DNA of 64,000 bases from Cinnamomum chago. Its lineage: Eukaryota; Streptophyta; Magnoliopsida; Laurales; Lauraceae. The stretch is taken from positions 70,076,001-70,140,000 of the forward strand of contig CP142451.1 of assembly GCA_038049695.1 (NCBI GenBank). Direction: 5' to 3'. The position numbers and the translations under genes were made by a program. The notes under the pieces are model-generated. The model made no database searches and had not been told where the DNA came from. It worked only from the letters and a program-made list of their open reading frames with translations. Of the stretch, positions 55,153-64,000 are shown one piece after another. Position 1 is the first letter of the stretch, and each line of letters opens with the position of its first letter.

Positions 55153-55918
55153 TAGGGGTGTACATGGATCGGATTGCTGTGGATTATGTCAAATCTGTCA
55201 CCAATCCGTTACCTACGGATTGATGCATTTGGAATCCGTCACCAATCCGTGACTATTAAAAATCGATCTGATCCGTGGAGGACCGGATCATATCGGTTTA
55301 ATCTGTTCAATCCGTTGAATCTAATGTTAAAGAAAGAGATCAAACATGTTGTAAAGAGTTTCAGCATACAAGTTAACAATCCATAAAAAAAAAAATACAA
55401 AATACAAATTTATTTATTTTTTTTTTTTTCTCGGAAGCTACCCAATTGATCAATACAAAGAGTTGTTTTTATCTACATTACAACCAAAAGAGATATAATC
55501 AACAAATCAAGCCAAACATGTTATTAAATTCATAAAAATCACACTCCATCTATTGAAACCTTGAACTCTTACATTTTGACCCCTGGAGTTTTTTCTTTTT
55601 TTTTTTTATATTTAGATCCCTTAACTTATATTTATACCGCTTAAGTTTTTTTTTTTTATATATATATATATATATATTTAATGTCAACGAATCAAATCGG
55701 ATTGAATCCACGGATTGAGGGTGAAATCCATCACCGATCCATTGCTAACAGATTACAAGATTTTCAATCTGTCACCAATCCTTTACCTTCGCCGATCCGT
55801 TGCTAACGGATTACAAGATTTTCAATCTGTCACCAATCATTTACCTTTGGTTCGGTGAGAAATCCGCGGATTGGATCGGATCAATTTTACGGATCGGCGG
55901 ATTTTTTGTGCACCCCTA
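55153..55918. mobile_element. hAT-type MITE (766 bp)
   Basis: Terminal inverted repeats TAGGGGTGTACA and TAGGGGTGCACA (reverse of the right end), flanked by AGTTTGAC (55145-55152) and AGTTTTGAC (55919-55927), an 8-bp duplication with one inserted T. These are hAT (Ac-like) features. The interior has repeated AATCCGTCACCAATCCG on both sides in inverted orientation, T runs and a (TA) microsatellite near 55659-55680. No transposase is present. Confidence 0.82.
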
Positions 55919-55927
55919 AGTTTTGAC

Positions 55928-56830
55928 TTCACAGTCACAGTCAAAACTAATTGTTGTTCTAGGGCTAGCCTTATGGTTCACCGTGAGATAACCTAGGGTA
56001 AGTCGTAAGCTTGCCGCGGAGTAAAATGCCCCAAATTGGCTTATTGGAAAAGGAAAAAGTTGGCCCATGTGTACTTACCATGAGCTTTTTGGTCACCTGC
56101 AGCTAGCCATAGCCCTGTTACGGATCGTTGTAAAGCTCAAAAGCCATTTAAACCCTATTACTTTAACTACATGGTTTGAGGTGTACAGCTCGTCGTAATA
56201 TGCTCCAGTTGAGTGCTAGATCTTTCATTCTAGTTAAAAAAAAAAAAAAAGCCTATTTTTTTTTTCCTTCAAAACGTGTCTCTCATTCAAGTAGGGCCGG
56301 GCTTTGAGCTTTCTACTAATGAATCCAAACGCGGCCCATATAATAAAACCTAAGCCTAAGGCTTGGCCCAAAGCGGGCTGGGCTCAAGTTGATTTTGGAC
56401 CGGCCCGGTCCATTTGCTCCTTATAAGACTGCCCCATCTGTCTTACTTTTATATATATTTTTGTAATTTTTATTTTTATTAAATGAATAAAAATATCACA
56501 GTTGGTAAAAGGTGTTACGTGGTGTTTCTGAACCCGAATCCACGTACTCCATGTAAAATCAAGCAATCAATCAAATTGCCAGAGCTGGACCAGGTCTAGC
56601 TTAATATTGCTGAGTTACACCCCTAGCAAAATATAGCCCATCCCCATCAAAATCATCATGGGCCACAATGGTTTCGAGTGGTTCAAATATAAAGGTGGGC
56701 CCTATTGATGGATTCATAACGCTGGCTTACAATGAAAAATACATAAAAAATTGGAAGCCAATGGACAGCATAGATTTGTGTATAGCCTAGTGGATTTACG
56801 GTTCCTTCTTTATTTTACAGTGCGCCGTTG
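55928..56830. other. Upstream region of the probable host gene
   Basis: AT-rich. It includes a GGCCCGG-rich patch at 56295-56410 and CACCCCTAG near 56620 that may be MITE debris, but no clean TIR pair was found. The 80 bp before the ATG at 56899 are CT-rich and look like a 5' UTR. No convincing TATA box could be placed. Confidence 0.4.
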
Positions 56831-56898
56831 CTGCCATGCTATCTGAGAAGGGGGTGTTTTTCTCAGCCTAGTTGCAGTCTTCCTCGAACGGAAACAAC

Positions 56899-59800
56899 AT
56901 GGCTGCAAGTGAGCAACCGTTTTCTCTATTTTCCTTCTTTCTCATTTAGATGTTGCTGTTCATCAATATAAATGGTCTCTTTTCACTCTTTCTTCTTTCT
57001 TTCTTCAACGGTTAGTTGAAAATACAGCGTACAGGCTTCTTTTTCTGCATCTGGGGTTTGTTTGTTTGTATAGGCCTACGATTTTCTTGGATTTTTGTCT
57101 CCTATGAATGTCTTCATGTCGCATCGTTGAATGGGCCATTTGGAAATCCACTGAAGAACGAATTCTTTTTTCTTTTCTTCTTTATTTATTTATTTATTTA
57201 TTGCTCTTTTGGTGGTTGTGTGGGTGTGGGGTTGGGGGTGGGGGAGTGGTTTTTATATTGGGATTTAGGAGCATCGGTTTGTATGGGTGGTTATCCCTTT
57301 TGAATACATGCATACAAATTCATTTCTTTCTTTTATTACGCATGCAACCATGCTTCATGGTTAAATGGGGTGTTTCGAAATGCCCTGAAAAAATGCCCCT
57401 TTTTCTAAGCTTTCTGTTTTGAGTGTATTTTGTATTGGATTTAAGGGTATTGGCTTGTATGCAGGGTTATCCTTTTTATTAATACATGCATGCAAATTCA
57501 TGCTTCATGGTCAAAGGGGTGTTTGGAAATTCCCTGAAGAACAAAACTTTTTTTTTTCTCTCTCTTTTCTAACATTGCTGGTTGACTGAATCTTGTATTG
57601 GAATTTAGGGGCTTTGGCTTGCATTGCATGCTTAGTTGTCCCTTTATAAATACATGGATACAAGATTCGTGCGTTGTTTTAGTTGTGTATGCAATCATGT
57701 TTCATTGTTAGATGGGGTGTTTGGAAATCCCTTCAAGAATCTAAGATTCCTCTTTGCATGTAATTTTTATTAGAACTAGAGACATTAGGTTGTATCCATG
57801 GTTAATCATTTTATGCGTGAATGTGTGATAATTCATGTCCTTTTTTTGTTACCATGTATGTGATCATGTTGCATGGTTGAATGTGGTGTTTGGAAATACC
57901 CTAAAAACGAAACCCTTTTATCTAACATTTCTGTTTGATTTTGTTTTTAATTGGAGTTAGGGACATTGGATTGTATATATGGTCATTTTTTTATACATGA
58001 AAATACAAATTCATGTCCGTTTCTTACTACATATGTGATGACTCATTGTGTTTAAATGGGGTGCTTGGGAATTCCCTGAAGGATGATCCCTCTTTTTGAA
58101 TGTTTGTATTGGGATGTAGGAGCATGGGCTTGCATTGTTGATTTTCCTTTTTATACATACACATTCATACCTACATATATTTACACAGTAGTGGGTGGTG
58201 TTGTTAGTTTTGACTTTTGCTTCTATTCTTTAGTTATTTTTTTTTTCATAATCTTGCTGCATGGTAAAATGGGATATTTGACATTTCTGGGAAAACCCTT
58301 TTTTCTAGAAATCCTCCATTGGAGGTTGATTTGTTGGAATTTTTTTATACGGGCTTCTAGATTTCAGTGTTTATATTTAGTGGGCCTTAGCTTAAATCTG
58401 GCCTCAAATTACCAGTATATTCTTCTTATTTCTACAATTTTTTTTTCATTTGGTTTATGTTTAATTGTATAAAATCATCTTTTGTTACTGGTAACTTATA
58501 TATTACATCAAAAGAACCAGAGGATACAGAGACAACCAAAAAAACCCCACAACCTAATTCAACAGACTACATTACACAATCCTAAAAAGAAGAAGAAGAA
58601 GAAAACTTCTTATATCAGGCAGTGACTAACATTTCCTTATCTTTGATCTAGCTAGGCTGATCATAATTGATTGAATGATGTAGATTTCTTGACTCTTGCT
58701 TACCTTTACATTTTGACTTTTCTTTTTGATTTTCTCTAATTTCAATTCTTACTCAAGAAGCCCTTAACAAATAGGTGCATGTCATCATCAATTTTTCAAA
58801 TGGAAGTTCCCAATTAATGCAGAATGGAGGGGAGATGCGGGGGCAAGGATAGAGAAGGGGAGATAGGGAAAAAATTGGCCGCACGCCAAACTCCAATCCA
58901 GAGCGAACTTGAAGAGAACTTGAGGAAGATCCCAATAGCACTCGGAACTTAATTTCATTATTCTCAATAATTGTCTAAGCTAAGAGGCTTTACATCAATA
59001 TATAGGAAAGGAAATAACCCTAGAACTAATCTAGACCATCCAAAAATATTGATGGCCAGGATTAAAACATCAAACTACTTAAAATATAAATCATAAAATA
59101 GCATAAAATTAGACTTTAAATAAGCTAAAACATGAAATAGATGGGCCAGTCCCAAAGAGTTTGGTCGAGATAGATGGGCTGGGCCCACATGCTGGTTGAC
59201 CCATGCGGACCATAGGCTTGCCCTGCATCAATTCTCCCTGTCTTGGAGAGAACTCAACCTCAATTTATGTAGATGTCCTTTAGGATCGAAAGTTAACTGT
59301 AAAAACTTCCGATTCGCTAGTTGATATAGTTTTCTTTGCTTGGTTTGGAAGCTTCATACGATCTTTTCCTCCAATTCAAAGGAGGCTTGACACATAGCTT
59401 CTTTTGATGGCTGAATTGTGTTTTTATGCATGATTGAACCCTTTGATACAACAACTTTAGAATTTGTCGGAGCTGAATGCAATCGTTGAGTTCCCATTGT
59501 TGATCCCTGAATACGAAGTCAATATGAGGGACTTCAACAAATGTATCTTCTTTTGTAATCTCTTGATCAGTGGACTGTGCTTCTGATGGTTTAATTGCTT
59601 GTTCTGGGACAATGGGTTCCATCAGATGATTGGTTGGCTTGCTTACTACTTCCAATTCTTCGTTGCGTTGTTCTTCTTCTTTTATTGGTTGCATTTGTTG
59701 ATCAACACTGTCCAAAGGAGGAAATTCAGTTTCTTTGTCTCACAATTCATCATCTGAATTTATTGTGGAATCACTTATTTCTTGTTTTTGTTTCTCAATA

Positions 59801-61522
59801 TCAATGTTGATGTTCTTTGCAATTGGTTCCATAACATTGGCTTTTGTAGATTCTTGAGACTTTCCTTCTTGGCCCTTGGCTTGTCACATGCGATACCATT
59901 TAAGTAAGTTCTCGATATGATGTGCTTCCCAATATTCGTTTTGACTGGTCTTGCAGTCCTTCAGATTTTTCAATAACCTTGATCGTAAATCTTAGAGAAA
60001 GCGATTGAAATCAAGTGTCTCCCCAAGTTTACATAAATAATGCAGCCTTTCAAATTCGTTGACATATTCATCCATGGACAATTTTTCTCGTCTCAAATTA
60101 AGATACTGCTCAAAGTAGTACTTATTTTCATAATAGCAGCTTCCATATTTACATGCATAGGTCATTCTTTGAATATCATTGTGGGTTTGCAAGATGATCA
60201 TATTGTCTTGCGATTCCATATTGACTTGGTGGTAATGGGAAAAAAGCTAATGCCCTTTAAAATAAAATTAAACTGACCTGTTGTGTAGATCTGATTTTCA
60301 GAAGCACGTAGGTGAAGACGGATTGTTGATTGAAGTTTGGACGGTGAAGATCTTACGATTTGAAGATGAATGGCTAAAACATGACTGAATCTGGGCCCAC
60401 ACTTTTGTCTTGGCTTAATTAATTTATAATTTGGCTGGTTCTATGATGGGCTCTACTCACGGGTCAAGTCCAACTTGGTCGACCTATTGTCCTGCATCAC
60501 CAAGTTTTCCAACTTTAATAACATTCTCCTCTTCACTCATGTTATGATTAGAATCACAATACCATAGCATTATCACAATGTCAATGCCTGACATCAAGAT
60601 CTTCCTATTTTGATCAAGATTATCCTTATCACTCACCATTTCAGCCCAGCTCTTTATACCACCCATTTTCTCTATGCATCCCAAATCCTTGTCATTATTA
60701 TGCAAGTCGCAATTTCTATAACAAAATTTTTTACCTTCTTCCAAAGAATCTTATTTTTATTGCCAGCAGAAACACCCATCATATCACATATTTCATAAAT
60801 TTCATACTTTTTTTTTTTCAAACAACTTCCCTTCTCTCTGTCTTTAGTTTTGCTTACTTTCTGTGTGATCATCTTACAGGGGACAATGTATGTTTATATT
60901 TTTTCCTTTTCAATTTACAATGTCATAGTGAAATTTGTTGCTATGGATTTTTACTGGGTTCTGGACATTGTTGGGTTGTAGAAAATAAAGACCTAAAATT
61001 ACCATTTATTTGTTATTTTTTGTCTTTCCAGAAAATAATGATTCCCAGTGTCTCGTGTCTATCCAGAGGAAGCCTCTTTTTAAATTGTCAGGAGCCTTTT
61101 GTTGTTAATTTCGGGTTTCTTAGGTCATAGGTTCTGGGACTTTTAAAATCCATCATTTACTCATTTAAAAAAATTATATTCCTAGTGTTACTTTCTCTTT
61201 CGTAATGCGATTGATTTATGTAATCAATAATTTAGTACCTTCTTTTTATTACTTAGCACAGGTTCAGTTATTTGCATTTTGTAATTTGTACTTGTAGTCA
61301 TTCCTATCTTGGATCCTATTTCAGGTAGCCTAGGAGGAGCTTCAAGTATCAAATTGTCAAACTTCCATTCAAACTTCACAAAAACAAATTGCTGTAGACT
61401 AGTGACCTTGGATGGGACAAGAAGAGCTTGGATAAGTCAGAAACCAATAGAATTAGCTGGTTTGGTGCAGTCAAGGAGATGTTCAGCTCCATTAAGTGTG
61501 ACCTGTGCTACATCATCTGACA
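56899..61522 (+). CDS. 5' end of a probable plastid-targeted host protein (two exons seen)
   Basis: Exon 1 is ATGGCTGCAA (56899-56908) followed by the donor GTGAGC. Exon 2 is 61325-61522, after the acceptor CCTATTTCAG and before the donor GTATGTTC. Joined in phase 1 they read MAASSLGGASSIKLSNFHSN and continue for about 70 residues that are Ser/Thr/Arg-rich, almost without acidic residues, and end ...LSVTCATSSDS. That is a typical chloroplast transit peptide with a VTCA-like processing site. Intron 1 is 4.4 kb. The remaining exons were not recognised before 64000 and probably lie beyond it. The mature protein, and therefore the function, is unknown. Confidence 0.6.
57130..58290 (+). repeat. 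Degenerate tandem repeat in intron 1 (about 7 units, 140-235 bp)
   Basis: The anchor GTTTGGAAATCCCTGAAGAA recurs near 57138, 57372, 57509, 57719, 57888, 58063 and 58272 (spacings 234, 137, 210, 169, 175 and 209). Units share TTGTATTGGAATTTAGGG, a GCTTGTATGC-TGGTTATCC block, TATACATGCATACAAATTC and CATGCTTCATGGTTAAATGG. Each is 70-85% like its neighbours by eye. Non-coding. Confidence 0.8.
58745..60498 (-). mobile_element. Degenerate non-autonomous chromovirus-like element in intron 1
   Basis: On the minus strand the 3' LTR would start TGATGCAGGGCAAGCC at 59234 after a purine tract, and a second TGATGCAGGACAATAGG at 60498 marks the other LTR start. The LTR body is 58745-59234. Between lie gag-like fragments. 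TGATGCAGG starts and this gag style occur in Reina/Galadriel-type chromoviruses, but no pol is present. Boundaries are approximate. Confidence 0.5.
59317..60219 (-). pseudogene. Gag-like fragments of the intronic retroelement
   Basis: The block at 60219-59992 reads MESQDNMIILQTHNDIQRM, then FEQYLNLRREKLSMDEYVNE, FERLHYLCKLGE, a retrotransposon gag signature. The block at 59715-59317 is acidic and Gln/Glu-rich (MDSVDQQMQPIKEEEQRNEE). Several stops separate them (59720-59990). No active function is expected. Confidence 0.6.
60499..61324. other. Distal part of intron 1
   Basis: AT-rich, T-rich sequence with no element ends or reading frames of note. It leads to the acceptor CCTATTTCAG before exon 2 at 61325. 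A poly-T tract precedes several candidate branch-point sequences. Confidence 0.4.
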
Positions 61523-61661
61523 GTATGTTCCTTTCCAGAGTGCTGATCCGTATTTTTACTTTGGAAAAAATAAAAATAAAAATAAAAGATCACTGATGCG
61601 TGTTTTCTTTACTTCTTTGTGCATTATGTTGAAACCCATGGACCGGGCATATTAGGTGGTA

Positions 61662-62060
61662 TCATCCAGTTCATACCAAAAATATGAAAAAAAAAAAAAA
61701 ACGTCAGTAAATGGTGCATCAATTCAGTTTATTATTTTCTCATAATGCAGGAACTATGAATCATTTGGCTCTTTTAGTTTTGAATATGGTTAGCTGTAAG
61801 AAAGTTTTCTTTAGTGTACCCAGCTAAAAGCCAAAACCCTAGGTGGGCTCAGTTACCTCAGTAACTTGTATCATCCAGTTCATAACAAAAATACAAAAGA
61901 AAAATACCCAAATAAGTGGTGCTTCAGTTTATTTTATCATTTGCACATAATGCAGTAAATATAGATCGTTTGCTTATTTATGCTCTGAAGCTGTTTTATG
62001 CAGCTTGTGTTTAGCCTGTGCCCAGCGAAAAGTCTACACCCAAGGTGGACTCAGAGTCGT
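61662..62060 (+). repeat. Two ~205-bp direct repeats after exon 2
   Basis: TATCATCCAGTTCATA...CAAAAATA begins copies at about 61666 and 61870. Both share GGTGCATCA-TTCAGTTTAT, CATAATGCAG, TATGAATCATTTGG-like and GTGTACCCAGC-AAAA-CCTAGGTGGGCTCAG. About 75-80% similar. They lie in intron 2 and are not coding. Confidence 0.7.
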
Positions 62061-62092
62061 GCATGAAAGGTTAAGGGGCCGTACTTTCATTA

Positions 62093-62215
62093 AGGTCCTG
62101 TTTGGATCCATGGAACTTGGTTTCCTTGTAGTAACGACACCTGTAACCTGTTTATGGAAAATAATGAAAGAGGTGGAGGCTTGCATGTACTTTGGGTTAT
62201 CCAAACACAGGAACT
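62093..62215. mobile_element. Small MITE-like element
   Basis: About 120 bp between AAGGTCCTGTTTGGAT and ATCCAAACACAGGAAC, inverted repeats of about 14 bp with one gap. This style fits Tourist- or Harbinger-type MITEs. No clear TSD was identified. Confidence 0.4.
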
Positions 62216-62489
62216 GTAGCCGTAATTGTAATTTTGAGTCTCGAATTTTGGAAACTGCATACTCATGGAAAATTCTCTTCCAGGTCTTTCCACAAGGCTC
62301 TTGTTCCCATGTAAGACACACACCCCTCTCCTCTGTTTTGTCGGGAATTGCTCATCCCATGGTAGAGACATTTGGGTGGCTTGCCAAAGGAAGGAGAGGA
62401 GTGACAGGATTTTTAACTGTAAGAAATCCTCCCCGGAAGTACTGCTTGACCTGGTTCTGGCAAGGGTGAGCTGTTGGGCATTCTTATAG

Positions 62490-63305
62490 AAAGAGTTTAC
62501 ATCGTTTGAGTTGGATCAAGTTTTTGCCTGTTGTGATGCTTGCATGAGTCGAGCTGACCAAAATCAAGAGCTTTGTGGCTTGTCTTCCTCCGCTTTCAAG
62601 TTTAATCTTCTTTGTTTGGATATTAAAGCAAGTCTTTCCAAATTCAGACTAAAATTAGTTGCTGATTTCCTGGCTAATTGACTGATGGAGGTCAAGAAAT
62701 GACTAATGTCTGTCATTGTGGATTCCCCAATGTGGATGTTGAAGCTAGAGGAAAGCTAGGTTTGACAGGTATAGGAGGCATTTTGAGAGATGAAAGTTCT
62801 AAATCTCTTTACAAACATTTGGGCCCTGTTGGCATGTGGAGCCTAAGAAGCTGTGTTTTGGGCTATTGAAGAAGCGCTAGGGTGTTTTCTCTGTCCTTTT
62901 CGGGTAAGTTGATTGTGGAAAGAAATTTATCAAATGCTGTTGCTATGGGTAATGACTAGCACGGTTATCCTTGGAGAACAAGTGTTTTGATTGAGGAGAT
63001 TGTTTGGCTAGCTAGGGCAGGGAAGTTAATGTTTCAATATCCCAACGTTGGCCGATGAAGGGGCTGACATATTGGGTAAAGAGAACGATAGAGAGAAGAT
63101 TTTCTTAGGGCTTTAGGATGATGATATTCTTTGATGGTTTCTTTATGTGGTGTTATGTTCTACTAGTATTTTTTTTTTCTTTTTTCATAAGGCAGTATAG
63201 TTCTTTATAGTTTTCCTTTTTCTGTTTTTCAGTATATTCTTTTATACCATTTGGCTGCCTTATCGCAGTTGTTCTTTGGATTCTAAATAAAACTTGTAGT
63301 TACTG

Positions 63306-63308
<3 letters not shown>
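62490..63308 (+). pseudogene. LINE 3' remnant with RNase H-like domain
   Basis: In several frames: VDVEARGKLGLTGIGGILRD near 62733, then WSLR and ALGCFLCPF, KLIVERNLSNAVAMG, VLIEEIVWLARAGKL and ADEGADILGKEN near 63050. These are the order and wording of the RNase H at the 3' end of plant LINE ORF2 (RVT_3-like). Stops and shifts break it. A T-rich 3' UTR follows to a GA microsatellite. Confidence 0.65.

Positions 63309-63350
<42 letters not shown>
63309..63350. repeat. (GA)n microsatellite
   Basis: About 21 GA units, uninterrupted, at the join between the LINE remnant and the LTR fragment. It could mark the LINE 3' tail. Confidence 0.95.
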
Positions 63351-63352
<2 letters not shown>

Positions 63353-63353
<1 letters not shown>

Positions 63354-63860
63354 CATGGTCCCCCATGGGTCAACCAGCCAGTGGACCCAGCCCATCCATC
63401 TCGACCTATCATCTTGGGCCCGGCCCACATATTTTTATCATATTTAGAGTTTTTATTTATATTTTAAGTTGTTTCTATATTAGATGTTTTAATCCTGGCC
63501 ATCATGTGTTTGGATGGTCCAAATTAGTTCAAGCGTTATATTTTCTCGTATTTAAATGATGTAAAGCCTCCTTGGCTATTCCGTTGAATATAATGATGGA
63601 TGAAAATTTTCTGATTGCTTTTGGGTTTCCCAAGTTCTCTTTTGACTCGCCCGTGATGAGGAGTTTGGCATGAGGCCAAGAATTTTCAAGGGTTTCCGTG
63701 ACCTACCCCTCCATCTTCCATCTCCATCCTTGCTCATCTCACACCTCGATCTGTCATCCTCATCAGAGAGAGAGAGTTGCATAACTTGTTTTAATTTCAT
63801 CACTCATAGGTTTCTCTTTGTCTGAGGTGGTGTTGAGAACATATCAGGGGGTTTTCTGTA
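63353..63860 (+). repeat. Truncated LTR of the chromovirus-like family
   Basis: Aligns in inverted orientation with 58745-59230: shared blocks GGGTCAACCAGC, CCCAGCCCATC-ATCTCGACC, GATGTTTTAATCCTGGCCAT and GATGTAAAGCCTC. The first ~30 bp of the LTR (TGATGCAGG...) are missing. With the copy in intron 1 it forms an inverted pair around exon 2. Confidence 0.65.
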
Positions 63861-64000
63861 ATTTTACCTGTCACAGGGACTGATTCGTAAAGAAAGGAAG
63901 TTATAGGGTTCTTTTAAATACTCAAAATACTTTATTTTTCTGTATAAATACAATAATATGCTGGTCGTCCAACCATAAGTCAGACCACCAGCAAGGACTT
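63861..64000. other. Unassigned window end
   Basis: No feature recognised. It is presumably still intron 2 of the host gene. Confidence 0.3.

Noticed and set aside
55090..56010. Further palindrome pairs (CTAG-centred) around the hAT MITE
   Set aside because: CTAG centres at 20-21 bp exist (about 55103, 55124 and 55144) but the motifs are only 4-6 bp and the MITE splits the stretch; chance is likely.
56280..56640. A second MITE with CACCCCTAG end
   Set aside because: No matching inverted end or TSD could be found; the GGCCCGG-rich patch alone is not enough.

Overview
This window is plant nuclear DNA, most likely from a eudicot and possibly a woody one, although the species cannot be fixed from the sequence. 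The evidence is nested LTR retrotransposons with plant hallmarks (TG...CA termini, 5-bp target-site duplications (TSDs), tRNA-iMet primer binding sites, Tat-lineage gypsy pol with two RNase H domains), introns with GT-AG borders, and an exon pair encoding a typical chloroplast transit peptide. No bacterial genes, CRISPR arrays, rRNA or tRNA genes are visible.

Layout, left to right. Positions 1-28877 look like one decayed minus-strand Tat-lineage Ty3/gypsy element, called G1 here. Its 5' LTR is at 24-28.9 kb, its gag-PR-RT-RNH-INT runs from 18651 down to 11508, and an antisense (plus-strand) additional ORF with a plant mobile domain fills 0.5-5.4 kb. G1 has been invaded by a very young non-autonomous Copia-like element (5392-11507, two PBS copies, no gag-pol), a 3.1-kb solo LTR 'A' (21141-24251) and a solo Copia-like LTR (25497-27372). 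From 28878 to about 36136 lies the 3' end of another large-LTR element: internal remnant, polypurine tract, then 3' LTR 'C'. Solo LTR 'B' (29802-32821) has landed inside its polypurine tract. A related reverse-strand LTR 'E' ends at 39445.

From 40699 to 53966 lies a second minus-strand Tat-lineage element, G2, with both LTRs and a perfect TSD. It carries gag-pol plus a plus-strand, intron-containing additional ORF of the putative gypsy-type transposon (Transposase_28-like) family. A solo LTR 'D' (41483-44477, sister of B) sits just downstream of that ORF's TATA box.

From 53967 to 64000 the DNA is AT-rich and more gene-like. It holds a degenerate LTR-like stretch, a 766-bp hAT-type MITE, and the 5' end of a probable host gene (exon 1 at 56899, exon 2 at 61325-61522; the protein starts with about 70 residues that look like a plastid transit peptide). 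Its introns hold tandem repeats, a chromovirus-like non-autonomous element, a LINE RNase H remnant and an inverted LTR fragment.

The most interesting signal is shared across the otherwise unrelated LTR families (Copia-like, A, B/D, E and weakly C). Each carries its own 8-10-bp self-complementary motif, arranged in pairs whose centres are almost always 22-23 bp apart (20-23 overall), often as several pairs in tandem. The palindrome sequence differs between families while the pairing distance stays the same. A second theme is that both gypsy elements carry an antisense gene that appears to have its own TATA box; in G2 its introns are clear and intact.
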